The notes beneath the pieces are model-generated. The model was not told where the DNA came from, did not search any database, and was given only the letters and a program-made list of their open reading frames with translations. The position numbers and the translations under genes are program-made. From the NCBI GenBank assembly GCA_963738665.1, contig CAVTXL010000013.1:110038-174037 (forward strand): a DNA stretch of 64,000 nucleotides, given 5' to 3'. Origin of the DNA: JABDGM01 sp963738665. GTDB lineage: Bacteria > Planctomycetota > Planctomycetia > Pirellulales > Lacipirellulaceae. Positions 16,879-24,197 of the stretch are shown one piece after another. The number at the start of each line of letters is the position of its first letter. Position 1 is the stretch's first letter.

Positions 16879-17237
16879 CTACTCAACATGGGGTGGGCGC
16901 GGGGCCAGCCAACGCTTTGGGTGGCGTGTTGGCTGTTTTAGGTTGGCGAGGTGGAGTTTGCCTAAGCGGGGCGCCTTATTGAGGCCGGCCGATGAGCGGG
17001 AACGGCACGGCGCTGTGCACGGGGTGCGCCGAAAAATGGGCGTCCCCCGGCCGCAACGCACGCCACGGCGCAGCGCCGCCCTCACAAATGGTTGCGGAAA
17101 TCGCTGGCCAGCGATAAGCTGTTGTCATGACAGGCGTTCCGGGTTGATACGGACGGCGGCGGTCGTGTTATATACGGCTGTATACCATATAACGTCTGCC
17201 TGTCAAGCACTATACGGCGCTGCGCCGTAGAATTCTT
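16879..17237 (+). other. Cassette 5: apparently non-coding segment with nested dyads
   Basis: Between the GTTGGGC of attC4 and the GTTAGCG at 17238 no convincing ORF is seen. It holds a 30-bp repeat shared with 59816-59845, then TGACAGGC (17128-17135) pairing with GCCTGTCA (17198-17205) around GTTATAT...ATATAAC (17167-17193), and ACGGCGC-T-GCGCCGT (17214-17228). It could be a promoter or structured-RNA cassette; no attC was identified with certainty at its right end. Confidence 0.5.
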
Positions 17238-17254
17238 GTTAGCGGGCACAGACG

Positions 17255-17565
17255 ATGCGATTCACCATTCGAGGCGTTCATCCCGTCGAAGCCCCCGAAC
17301 CGTGCCACCTCATCGAGGCGGAATTGTCGGGTGGCGAAGAATTCGACTGGGGACAGGTGACTCAAGAAGACGCAACTCAACCTCGCGCCAATGGCCGGTT
17401 CCGTACGACGAGCAATCTTTGGACGACGATGAGCGGCGCTGGGTGTTTTTCTTTCACTACCTCGACTTGAATAAGCCTCTGTTGACTCCGGTTGGTTCGA
17501 TCCAAGTTCCGGCTCCGACACCGCGCCCTGCGCACTTGAAGGACATCGAGTACATGGAGCAGTAG
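17255..17565 (+). CDS. Cassette 6: conserved hypothetical protein, frameshifted
   Basis: Starts MRFTIRGVHPVEAPEPCHLI at ATG 17255 and continues to EFDWGQVTQEDATQP. The rest of the expected protein (WPVPYDEQSLDDDERRWVFF, then PLLTPVGSIQVPAPTPRPAH) lies in the adjacent frame and stops at 17565. One indel is needed near 17385-17395. Joined length is ~103 aa. The family (pattern RFTIRG..P.EAPEP..LIE, then PYDEQ.L) occurs in planctomycetes; function unknown. It follows GTTAGCG at 17238, so it is a cassette gene. Confidence 0.7.
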
Positions 17566-17575
17566 GCGAAGTGCC

Positions 17576-17671
17576 CGCTAACCAAACACTGCACTGGACC
17601 GGGGCCGCGACAGTCCTTGTGATTCGAATACTGGCCGTCGGCCCCGGCCAGTGAATGTTGGTCCGTTCGCC
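17576..17671 (+). other. attC site 6
   Basis: CGCTAAC at 17576-17582 after the ORF stop. CACTGGACCGGGGCCG (17592-17607) pairs perfectly with CGGCCCCGGCCAGTG (17639-17653) apart from a single bulged A. Crossover GTTCGCC at 17665-17671. Confidence 0.8.
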
Positions 17672-17690
17672 GGCGCAGGAGGGTCGCCGA

Positions 17691-18299
17691 ATGGCGGAGG
17701 ATTTGATCTCTCGAATTCGGGCTCGCGCCGATGATCCTCGAACCCGGACCGATAATGTGGACATCGCGTTGACGCTCAGGTTTCCTGCTGTTTCCGCGAT
17801 TGACCTCGCGCTGTCCGAGCGGCGCCTCGGGTTTCGGCTTCCGTCGTTTTTGGCCGAGGTTTACCAACAGGTGGGCAACGGCGGATTCGGTCCAGGCTAC
17901 GGGTTAATTGGCTTGCCTGGCGGTTTCGCACACGACGAAGCGAAGTCAATCGTTGAACTGTACGAGTCGTATAACGTTACCCGTACTGAGGACCCGAGTT
18001 GGCAGTGGCCGGATAGCCTCGTGCCCATCTGCGATTGGGGCTGCGCGATTTTCTCTTGCGTTGATTGCCATTCCAGTTCGATCATCACTTTCGATCCTGG
18101 CGAACAGCCAGAGGGCGCGCCCATAACATTGGCTTTCGCCCAATCGCATCCAAATGTGGCCGCTTGGTTCGAGGATTGGGTAAATGGTGTCAAACTTTGG
18201 GACAAGATGTTTGAGCGCGATCCGGCTGGCGATATGGTGATAACGAACCCTTTTACGCGAAAGCCGGTCGTTGTTCACAAAAAGCGGCTGCGGCGGTAA
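17691..18299 (+). CDS. Cassette 7: SMI1/KNR4 (SUKH) family protein
   Basis: 202 aa from ATG 17691; AGGAGG lies about 10 nt upstream. The SUKH signature is clear: ALSERRLGFRLPSFLAEVYQ, then GNGGFGPGYGLIGL, then WPDSLVPICDWGCAIFSCVD and AQSHPNVAAWFEDWVNGVKLW. SUKH proteins often serve as immunity proteins against contact-dependent or polymorphic toxins. As a solitary cassette it may protect against toxins of neighbouring cells. The specific toxin is unknown. Confidence 0.88.
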   Translation: MAEDLISRIRARADDPRTRTDNVDIALTLRFPAVSAIDLALSERRLGFRLPSFLAEVYQQVGNGGFGPGYGLIGLPGGFAHDEAKSIVELYESYNVTRTEDPSWQWPDSLVPICDWGCAIFSCVDCHSSSIITFDPGEQPEGAPITLAFAQSHPNVAAWFEDWVNGVKLWDKMFERDPAGDMVITNPFTRKPVVVHKKRLRR

Positions 18300-18308
18300 G
18301 TGAGGGCC

Positions 18309-18418
18309 GGTGAACCATCCGCTCCACTTGAACGGGCCGGTTTTTGTCGGTTCGCCGTTCTTCCGGTAAAATGAAGCCATTGGCGCTTCAGCCCGGCAAG
18401 TGAGCTCAATCGTTAGGT
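18309..18418 (+). other. attC site 7
   Basis: GGTGAACC at the left and a consensus GTTAGGT crossover at 18412-18418. CACTTGAACGGGCC (18325-18338) pairs with GCCCGGCAAGTG (18391-18402) with one extra base and one mismatch. Confidence 0.7.
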
Positions 18419-18426
18419 GACAGCGT

Positions 18427-18705
18427 ATGCGCAAACAGGTTGTTACACTCTTCTTCTTGTTCTGCGCCACGGCTGCACACGCCGCTAGCAAGTGGCCCGA
18501 CCACGAGTGGCTGATTGGTTCGACTGGCGTAGCGTGGAGTTACCCTGAGATGTCCGGCGGCTATCCTCGCATGGAGATATGGTTCGTCTTTTTTGGATCG
18601 GAGTTGTATGTGCCGTTACCGCTCGCGCCGGTGATCGCTGTTATCTTAGCGCTTTTTGGATTTTATGCATTGTGGATGTGTCGTCGTCGGCTTCCGAAAA
18701 AATGA
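18427..18705 (+). CDS. Cassette 8: small secreted/membrane protein
   Basis: 92 aa starting 8 nt after the GTTAGGT crossover. Residues 1-~20 are a signal peptide (VVTLFFLFCATAAHAAS). A second hydrophobic segment (PLAPVIAVILALFGFYALWM) is followed by a positively charged end, CRRRLPKK, so the protein is probably anchored with the C-terminus in the cytoplasm. No family recognised. Confidence 0.7.
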   Translation: MRKQVVTLFFLFCATAAHAASKWPDHEWLIGSTGVAWSYPEMSGGYPRMEIWFVFFGSELYVPLPLAPVIAVILALFGFYALWMCRRRLPKK

Positions 18706-18715
18706 GCCTGTTGTC

Positions 18716-18780
18716 ACCTAACCAGAGGCGCTGCCGCGAACCGCCGCCCCGCTGGGCAGTCGGACGGTTCGGATAATTTG
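18716..18780 (+). other. attC site 8, right half missing
   Basis: ACCTAAC at 18716-18722, then the same internal sequence as attC2 and attC3 up to CGGATAATTTG, after which the similarity stops. The pairing arm and GTTRRRY are absent, so the array was truncated here. Confidence 0.65.
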
Positions 18781-19202
18781 TCAGCGGGCCAGAAAAGGGC
18801 CAGAAAAGGCGTCCGAAACCGTTTTAATGTGAAGACACGTACGGCGGCGATACCCGCGACCTCTCGCACCGCAATCTGTGGAGGCCCGGCCGACTAGCTC
18901 AACGGAAAATCAATCACCCCCGCAAGACGATTTGGCTTTCTCTGCGCTCCGCCTCTGCGTGACAATCTTCGATTAACTTCGCCGCGCGAACCCACGACAC
19001 CCGACACACTGCGCAACTCACCCCACCCTACCATTTCCACTGGCCGATTCCAACACAATTCCAGCTCGTGCCCACTTCGTATTTTTCAAACCGAAATCCA
19101 GATTTTTAACTAGGCCGTTCGCCGGCACCGGCCCGGCCGGCCCCCATCCCTCCGTCTTCCGCCCTCCCCCTCCCCTCACCGCAAGTGGCTCATTTCCAAT
19201 CC

Positions 19203-19231
19203 TTGACTTCTGAACAAAAATACACTATAAT
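19203..19231 (+). promoter_or_regulatory. Near-consensus sigma70 promoter
   Basis: TTGACT, a 17-bp spacer, then TATAAT; transcription would start near 19238. It reads toward dapF, leaving a ~365-nt leader. Such strength is unusual for dapF and could mean a small RNA is made here. No RNA family was recognised. Confidence 0.65.
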
Positions 19232-19388
19232 CTCCCACGCCAACCACAACCCGTCGCTCTTTGAAAACTCGTCACACGTTTAGCCGCGACGCGCCAGCGG
19301 AGCGCTACCGGCGACCAGCGCCAGGGCCACCACAAGACCCGCCCCATTTCGCCCCACACACTATTCATAAAGTCCCCTCCCCGGGGCG

Positions 19389-19532
19389 TTATTCGGGCCT
19401 GGCCGGAATGAGCGATCGCTGCAGATCGTCGTCAGCCATCAACTTGCGATAAGCGGTCGTCGCGCCTACGCTCGAATAAGGCCCCACCAAAAAAATAAAG
19501 AAATTTAGCGGGGCCCCCTCGAAAGTGAGGCA
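19389..19532 (-). pseudogene. Possible PTS IIA (PtsN-like) C-terminal remnant
   Basis: The frame GAPLNFFIFLVGPYSSVG followed by AYRKLMADDDLQRSLIPA resembles the end of PtsN-like domains, which usually have a further ~10 residues between the two parts. There is no N-terminal half nearby. Low confidence; it may be chance similarity. Confidence 0.25.
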
Positions 19533-19602
19533 CACAACATCTAGTGGTCGAACTGCGGTCGCTGCTAAGCTAACGGCCAGACCGATCGGAGCAGACAATT
19601 CC

Positions 19603-20457
19603 ATGCACTTCACCAAAATGCACGGGGCGGGCAACGACTATATCTACGTCGATTGCTTCGCCCAGCCGATTCCGCGCGACATCCCGCCCCTGGCCCGGCG
19701 GATTTCCGATCGCCACACCGGCGTGGGGGGCGATGGGCTGATTCTCATCTGCCCCTCCCAGCGGGCCGACGCCGAAATGCGGATGTTCAACGCCGACGGC
19801 TCGGCCGCCGAGATGTGCGGCAACGGCATCCGCTGCGTGGCCAAATACCTCTACGACCACGGCATTTGCCGCCGCTCGCCGCTGGTGATCGAGTCGGCCG
19901 GCATGTTGCTGTCACTCGAGCTGAAGCTGGCAGGCGGCGTGGTCGAGCAAGTGCGGGTGGATATGGGCCAGCCGATCTTGCGGCCGGACCAAATTCCGAC
20001 GACACTCCGCTCGCCCAAGGGGCCGGCCGAGCCGGTCGTCGACGTGCCGCTAGCAGTCGCCGATCGGGAGCTGGCCGTGACGTGCGTTTCGATGGGCAAT
20101 CCGCATTGCGTGACGTACGTTGCTGAGCCCACCGACGAGTGGGTGCTGGGCGTCGGGCCGAAAGTGGAGGTTGATCCGCACTTCCCGAAGCGCATCAATG
20201 TCCACTTCGTCCAGGTGCTGGGCCGCGGCGAATTGCGGCAGCGGACATGGGAACGGGGCACCGGCGAAACGCTGGCTTGCGGCACGGGCGCTTGCGCGGT
20301 GTGCGTGGCCGGCGTGCTTTCCGACCGCAGCGATCGGAACGTGCTGATTCACGTCCTGGGCGGCGATTTGTCGATCAAGTGGAGCGAGGCGGACGATCAC
20401 GTTTACATGACCGGGCCGGCAGTGGAAGTGTTTAGTGGCGAATGGAAGGATGCATAG
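19603..20457 (+). CDS. dapF: Diaminopimelate epimerase
   Basis: 284 aa from ATG 19603, giving the family start MHFTKMHGAGNDYIYVD. The two catalytic cysteines are visible: Cys72 in MCGNGIRC and Cys226 in ACGTGAC. The enzyme converts LL- to meso-diaminopimelate in the lysine and peptidoglycan precursor pathway in the cytoplasm. The frame is open upstream to 19525 without family sequence. It overlaps the next gene by 8 nt, so the two are translationally coupled. Confidence 0.95.
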   Translation: MHFTKMHGAGNDYIYVDCFAQPIPRDIPPLARRISDRHTGVGGDGLILICPSQRADAEMRMFNADGSAAEMCGNGIRCVAKYLYDHGICRRSPLVIESAGMLLSLELKLAGGVVEQVRVDMGQPILRPDQIPTTLRSPKGPAEPVVDVPLAVADRELAVTCVSMGNPHCVTYVAEPTDEWVLGVGPKVEVDPHFPKRINVHFVQVLGRGELRQRTWERGTGETLACGTGACAVCVAGVLSDRSDRNVLIHVLGGDLSIKWSEADDHVYMTGPAVEVFSGEWKDA

Positions 20458-21232
20458 ACACCGATGGGCCGACGGCGAAGAAAAATACCCCAGTCTTTTC
20501 TGGGCATTGGCGGATTCGTTTGCGCGGGCGATTCGGGCGTGGATGAGCACGCTCGATTATCGGGTTGCTTATTACGACCGCTCGGTCGACCCAGTGATGG
20601 GCGTGGGCACGCCGCGGATTTACATCTTCTGGCACGAAAATATTCTCATCCCGCTCTACGTGCGCGGGCATTGCCACCTGACGATGCTGTTGAGCCAACA
20701 CCGCGACGCCGAGATCCTCGCTCGCGTTGCCAACCGGATGGGCTTCGATTGCGTCCGCGGCTCGACCTATCGCGGCGGGGCGAAGGCGATTTGGGAGCTG
20801 TGGGACCGCAGCCGGCGGCAGCATCTGACGATCACCCCCGACGGGCCGCGCGGCCCGCGGCGACAAATGGCCCTGGGGCCAGTCTTTCTCGCCTCGCGGC
20901 TGGGCCTGCCGCTGGTGCCGATGGGCTTCGGCTACGATCGGCCGTGGCGGATGAACAGTTGGGACCGCTTCGCCGTGCCCCGGCCCTTTTCGCGGGCGCG
21001 GGCAATCATCGGCCCGCCGCTGTCGATCCCGCCAAACCTCGACCGCGCCGCGATGGAGCGGAGCCGGCAGCGGGCCGAGCGGTTGCTGATTGATCTGACG
21101 GATGAGGCGGAAGCCTGGGCGGCCGCCGGGACGCGGAAGATGGGCGAATTGGTGATCGGGCCGCAGGCGGCGCCACGGCCAGTGCACGTATCTGCTACGG
21201 AAGGCGTCCTGTGGGCTCTCAACGCTGCCTGA
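20450..21232 (+). CDS. DUF374 lysophospholipid acyltransferase-like protein
   Basis: 260 aa from ATG 20450 (frame open from 20435). The DUF374 pattern is present: RIYIFWHENILIPLYVRGH (the H-x4-D-like acyltransferase position), then LLSQHRDAEILARVANRMGF, RGSTYRGGAKA, ITPDGPRGPRR and LGLPLVPMGFGY. These proteins are related to LpxL/LPLAT enzymes that transfer acyl chains to glycerolipids or lipid A. The gene is coupled to dapF, placing envelope lipid and peptidoglycan synthesis together. Exact substrate unknown. Confidence 0.88.
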   Translation: MHRHRWADGEEKYPSLFWALADSFARAIRAWMSTLDYRVAYYDRSVDPVMGVGTPRIYIFWHENILIPLYVRGHCHLTMLLSQHRDAEILARVANRMGFDCVRGSTYRGGAKAIWELWDRSRRQHLTITPDGPRGPRRQMALGPVFLASRLGLPLVPMGFGYDRPWRMNSWDRFAVPRPFSRARAIIGPPLSIPPNLDRAAMERSRQRAERLLIDLTDEAEAWAAAGTRKMGELVIGPQAAPRPVHVSATEGVLWALNAA

Positions 21233-21302
21233 TTCGTTCACTATCTCAACGAATCGACGTAACTAGATGTCAGTGATATCTTGAGGCGTCTAAATTGTCC
21301 CA

Positions 21303-22553
21303 ATGCATACTCTGCCGTCGTCGTTCCACTTGTCCACGCAACCGGTCCAAGCCGCCGCGCCCGCAATTTCTGTTGCGCAACTGACGGCGCAGATCAAGGA
21401 CCTTGTCGAAAGCGGCTTTCCCAGCGTCTGGGTCGCCGGGGAAATCTCGAATTACTCGCGGCCGTCCTCCGGCCATTCGTATTTCACGCTCAAGGACGAG
21501 CAGGCGCAGATTCGGGCCGTGATGTGGCGCGGGACGACGTCGCGCGTGAAGTTCGATTTGAGCGACGGGCTGGAAGTGATCTGTCATGGGCATCTTGATG
21601 TCTATGCACCGCGCGGCAGCTATCAGCTCGTCGTCGACGAGATGCAGCCGAAAGGGGTTGGGGCTTTGGAGCTCGCGCTGCGAAAGCTGCGCGAGAAGCT
21701 GGCCGCCGAAGGATTATTCGATCCGGCGCGGAAGCGGCCGCTGCCGGCCTTTCCGCGGCGGCTGGCGTTTGTGACCAGCCCGACCGGGGCCGCGATTCGC
21801 GACTTTCTGGAAGTGCTGCGGCGGCGCTGGCGGGGAGCGGACGTGCTGGTGATTCCGGCCCGGGTGCAGGGCGACGGGGCCGCACAAGAGATTGTGGCCG
21901 GCATCAAGCTGGCAAATCGGCTTTCGCCGCCGCCCGATGTGCTGGTGGTCGGACGCGGCGGCGGCAGCCTCGAAGACCTGTGGACGTTTAACGAAGAGGC
22001 GGTCGTGCGGGCGATTGCCGCTTCACGCATTCCGACCGTCTCGGCCGTCGGCCATGAAATCGACGTCACGCTGGCGGACCTGGTTGCCGACGTGCGTGCG
22101 CTGACGCCGAGCGAAGCGGCCGAGCGTGTCGTGCCGTCGGCCGACGAAATCACCAAGCGGCTGCGCGGCTTTCACGAGCGGCTACGGGCATCGGTCGCGC
22201 GGCGGCTGATGATTCTACGGACGAAGTTTGCGGCGCTGGTGACGCATCGCGCCCTGCGGCGGCCGTTCGATTTGATCCACGAGCGAAGCCGCACGCTGGA
22301 CGAACTGTCGCTGCGGACGGGCGCGGCGGCGCGGGCGATCATCCGCGAGCGCCAGGGGCGCTTGAACACGCTGGCCGGCAAGTTACAGTCGCTCAGTCCG
22401 CTGGCCGTGCTGGAGCGGGGCTACAGCGTTACCACCGACGAGCAGGGCCATGTCGTGCGCGATGCGAGCGCATTGCGCAAGGGCGAGGTAATTGCTACAC
22501 GGTTTGCAAAGGGACTGGCAACGAGTAAAGTTGAGTCGGTGCAACCGAAATAA
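21303..22553 (+). CDS. xseA: Exodeoxyribonuclease VII large subunit
   Basis: 416 aa. OB-fold N-terminus (LTAQIKDLVESGFPSVWVAG, then HSYFTLKDEQAQIRAVMWRG). The catalytic domain has FVTSPTGAAIRDFLEV, VVGRGGGSLEDLW, and RIPTVSAVGHEIDVTLADL. The large subunit carries the active site for bidirectional single-strand DNA degradation. It is followed after ~110 nt by xseB, and then by ispA and dxs, the order found in many bacteria. Confidence 0.95.
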   Translation: MHTLPSSFHLSTQPVQAAAPAISVAQLTAQIKDLVESGFPSVWVAGEISNYSRPSSGHSYFTLKDEQAQIRAVMWRGTTSRVKFDLSDGLEVICHGHLDVYAPRGSYQLVVDEMQPKGVGALELALRKLREKLAAEGLFDPARKRPLPAFPRRLAFVTSPTGAAIRDFLEVLRRRWRGADVLVIPARVQGDGAAQEIVAGIKLANRLSPPPDVLVVGRGGGSLEDLWTFNEEAVVRAIAASRIPTVSAVGHEIDVTLADLVADVRALTPSEAAERVVPSADEITKRLRGFHERLRASVARRLMILRTKFAALVTHRALRRPFDLIHERSRTLDELSLRTGAAARAIIRERQGRLNTLAGKLQSLSPLAVLERGYSVTTDEQGHVVRDASALRKGEVIATRFAKGLATSKVESVQPK

Positions 22554-22665
22554 CGCCGAAGGCATCTGGTTTCGGTCGGCTCATTCGGTTAACTCAAGTG
22601 TGCGCTCCTCGACAAGCTCGGAGCGACCCCGGGCTGTGGAGTACAACCGCTTCGCGGTAAACACA

Positions 22666-23046
22666 ATGGCTAAAAAGAAACGCGCTTCGCGCGACGACAT
22701 CGCCGAATGCTTTGAAGATTCGCTGGCCGAGCTCGAGGCGATTGTCTCGCAGCTTGAGGGAGGCACGCTCAGCCTGGCCGAGGCGCTGGTCCGCTATGAG
22801 CAGGGAGTCAAGCATCTGTCGGCCTGCCAGCGGATGCTGGACCGGGCCGAGCGGCGAATCGAGCTGCTGAGCGGCGTGGACGCCAATGGCAACCCAGTCA
22901 CCCGGCCGTTTGACGACAGCGAAGCGGCTTCGCTCGAGGAAAAGGCGGCATCTCGCGGGCAGCGCCGCTCGGCGGGCGCAAAGCCTCCGACCGGCAAAGC
23001 CGGCAACTTCGACGAGAACATGGACGACCTGCCGACGCTGTTTTAG
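22666..23046 (+). CDS. xseB: Exodeoxyribonuclease VII small subunit
   Basis: 126 aa from ATG 22666. SFEDSLAELE-like core FEDSLAELEAIVSQLEGGTL, then LAEALVRYEQGVKHLSACQR and the helical ERRIELL. The C-terminal ~45 residues are an extra acidic, low-complexity tail (GRPSAKPP-like) that ends MDDLPTLF. Small-subunit length is usually ~75-90, so the tail is unusual but commonly seen in planctomycetes. Confidence 0.92.
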   Translation: MAKKKRASRDDIAECFEDSLAELEAIVSQLEGGTLSLAEALVRYEQGVKHLSACQRMLDRAERRIELLSGVDANGNPVTRPFDDSEAASLEEKAASRGQRRSAGAKPPTGKAGNFDENMDDLPTLF

Positions 23047-23194
23047 AATGGACGTTTGCGAGCCGCTATGGGTGGCAAGCCCGCGCCGCGGCCTCTGCAG
23101 GGATTCGACTTGCCACAACGTGCACTTACGTCGGCTGACCGCTGCGGCCGACTCGATTTGCGGCGCCCCTCCACCTTTCTCACCTGCCAGGCGG

Positions 23195-24160
23195 ATGTCT
23201 GTGACATTGCCGACCACTGACGACGCAACCGCCATCGACTGGGAGCGGCTGCGGCTGCCGATCGACGAGGCGCTGAGCCGCTACTCGCAATTCGGCGACG
23301 ACTGCCTGGCGCATTTGCAGGAGGCCATTCGCTACGCGCTGTTGGGGCCGGGAAAACGACTGCGGCCGCAACTGGTGTTAATGGCGGCCGAGGCTTGCGG
23401 TGGAAGAATTGAGCAAGCACTGCCGGCGGCCGCGGCGGTCGAGATGATCCATGCCTATTCGCTGGTGCACGACGACCTGCCGGCGATGGACGACGACGAC
23501 CTCCGCCGCGGCCGGCCCACTTGCCACAAAGTATACGGCGAGGCGGTCGCGATCTTGGTGGGCGATGCCCTGCAAGCGCGGGCGTTCGAACTACTCGCCA
23601 CGGAAATTGCTCCGGCCGAGAAGGCAGCCCGCTGTTGCGCGGTATTGGGCCGGGCGGCGGGGGCGACGGCGCTGGTCGGCGGTCAGGCGGCTGATCTGGC
23701 CGAAGAGGCGCACCCGACGAGCCATTCGCCAATCCGCGGCTCGGCAGAGCTGGCCGAAGTCAATCCGATATCTGAAATCAAACTGCAGGAGCTAGTGGCC
23801 ATCCACCGTCGCAAGACGGGGGCGCTGTTTGTCGCGTCGCTGCAAATGGGCGGGATCGTGGCTGCGGCGACGGTCCGGCAACTGGCCGCGCTCGAGGAGT
23901 TCGGCCGCAAACTGGGCTTGGCATTTCAGGTTACCGACGATTTATTGGACGTGACCGCCAGCCAGGCCGACGTCGGCAAGCGGGTGGCCAAGGACATCGA
24001 CCGTGGCAAATTGACGTTTCCCAAGCTGCTGGGCGTCGAGGAGAGCCGCCGCCGGGCGGCGAAATTGGTGGACGACGCCTGCAGTGCGATCGAGGTTTTC
24101 GGCCCCGCCGGCCAGCAATTGCGGTCGCTGGCCCGGTTTGTTTCCACCAGACATAATTGA
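23195..24160 (+). CDS. ispA: Polyprenyl (farnesyl/geranylgeranyl) diphosphate synthase
   Basis: 321 aa from ATG 23195. First aspartate-rich motif DDLPAMD at residues 93-99, second motif DDLLD near ~250, plus the GKRLRPQL isopentenyl-binding stretch. Both DDxxD motifs identify a trans-prenyltransferase that condenses isopentenyl diphosphate with allylic diphosphates. It lies between xseB and dxs, the canonical neighbourhood. The frame extends upstream to 22886, overlapping xseB, but family similarity begins at 23195. Product chain length cannot be read with certainty. Confidence 0.93.
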   Translation: MSVTLPTTDDATAIDWERLRLPIDEALSRYSQFGDDCLAHLQEAIRYALLGPGKRLRPQLVLMAAEACGGRIEQALPAAAAVEMIHAYSLVHDDLPAMDDDDLRRGRPTCHKVYGEAVAILVGDALQARAFELLATEIAPAEKAARCCAVLGRAAGATALVGGQAADLAEEAHPTSHSPIRGSAELAEVNPISEIKLQELVAIHRRKTGALFVASLQMGGIVAAATVRQLAALEEFGRKLGLAFQVTDDLLDVTASQADVGKRVAKDIDRGKLTFPKLLGVEESRRRAAKLVDDACSAIEVFGPAGQQLRSLARFVSTRHN

Positions 24161-24197
24161 GCTATCGACAGCCGCATTGGCACAAGACGATACCACC

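Larger units (their letters stand above)
13869..18780. mobile_element. Decayed chromosomal integron (intI remnant, attI-like site, cassette array)
   Basis: Contains, in order, a minus-strand intI N-terminal remnant, an attI-like site ending in GTTAGCC, then small plus-strand ORFs separated by imperfect palindromes of 90-125 bp. These begin RYYYAAC-like (GCCTAAC, GTCTAAC, ACCTAAC) just after each stop and end GTTRRRY-like just before the next start. At least three palindromes pair perfectly except for one bulged A, a hallmark of attC sites. The geometry (integrase divergent from the array, attI between) is that of an integron. The array ends at a half attC near 18780. No functional integrase lies in the window. 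Confidence 0.8.
18781..19602. other. Gene-poor interval before dapF
   Basis: No confident gene. Contents are a short direct repeat GGGCCAGAAAA (18785 and 18796), C-rich low-complexity sequence around 19130-19185, a near-perfect sigma70 promoter at 19203-19231, a dyad ATTCGGGCC-T-GGCCGGAAT at 19391-19409, and a weak ptsN-like remnant on the minus strand. Confidence 0.5.

Noticed and set aside
16943..17230. Plus-strand ORF inside cassette 5
   Set aside because: Low-complexity, basic translation without ribosome site; overlaps a repeat and palindromes.
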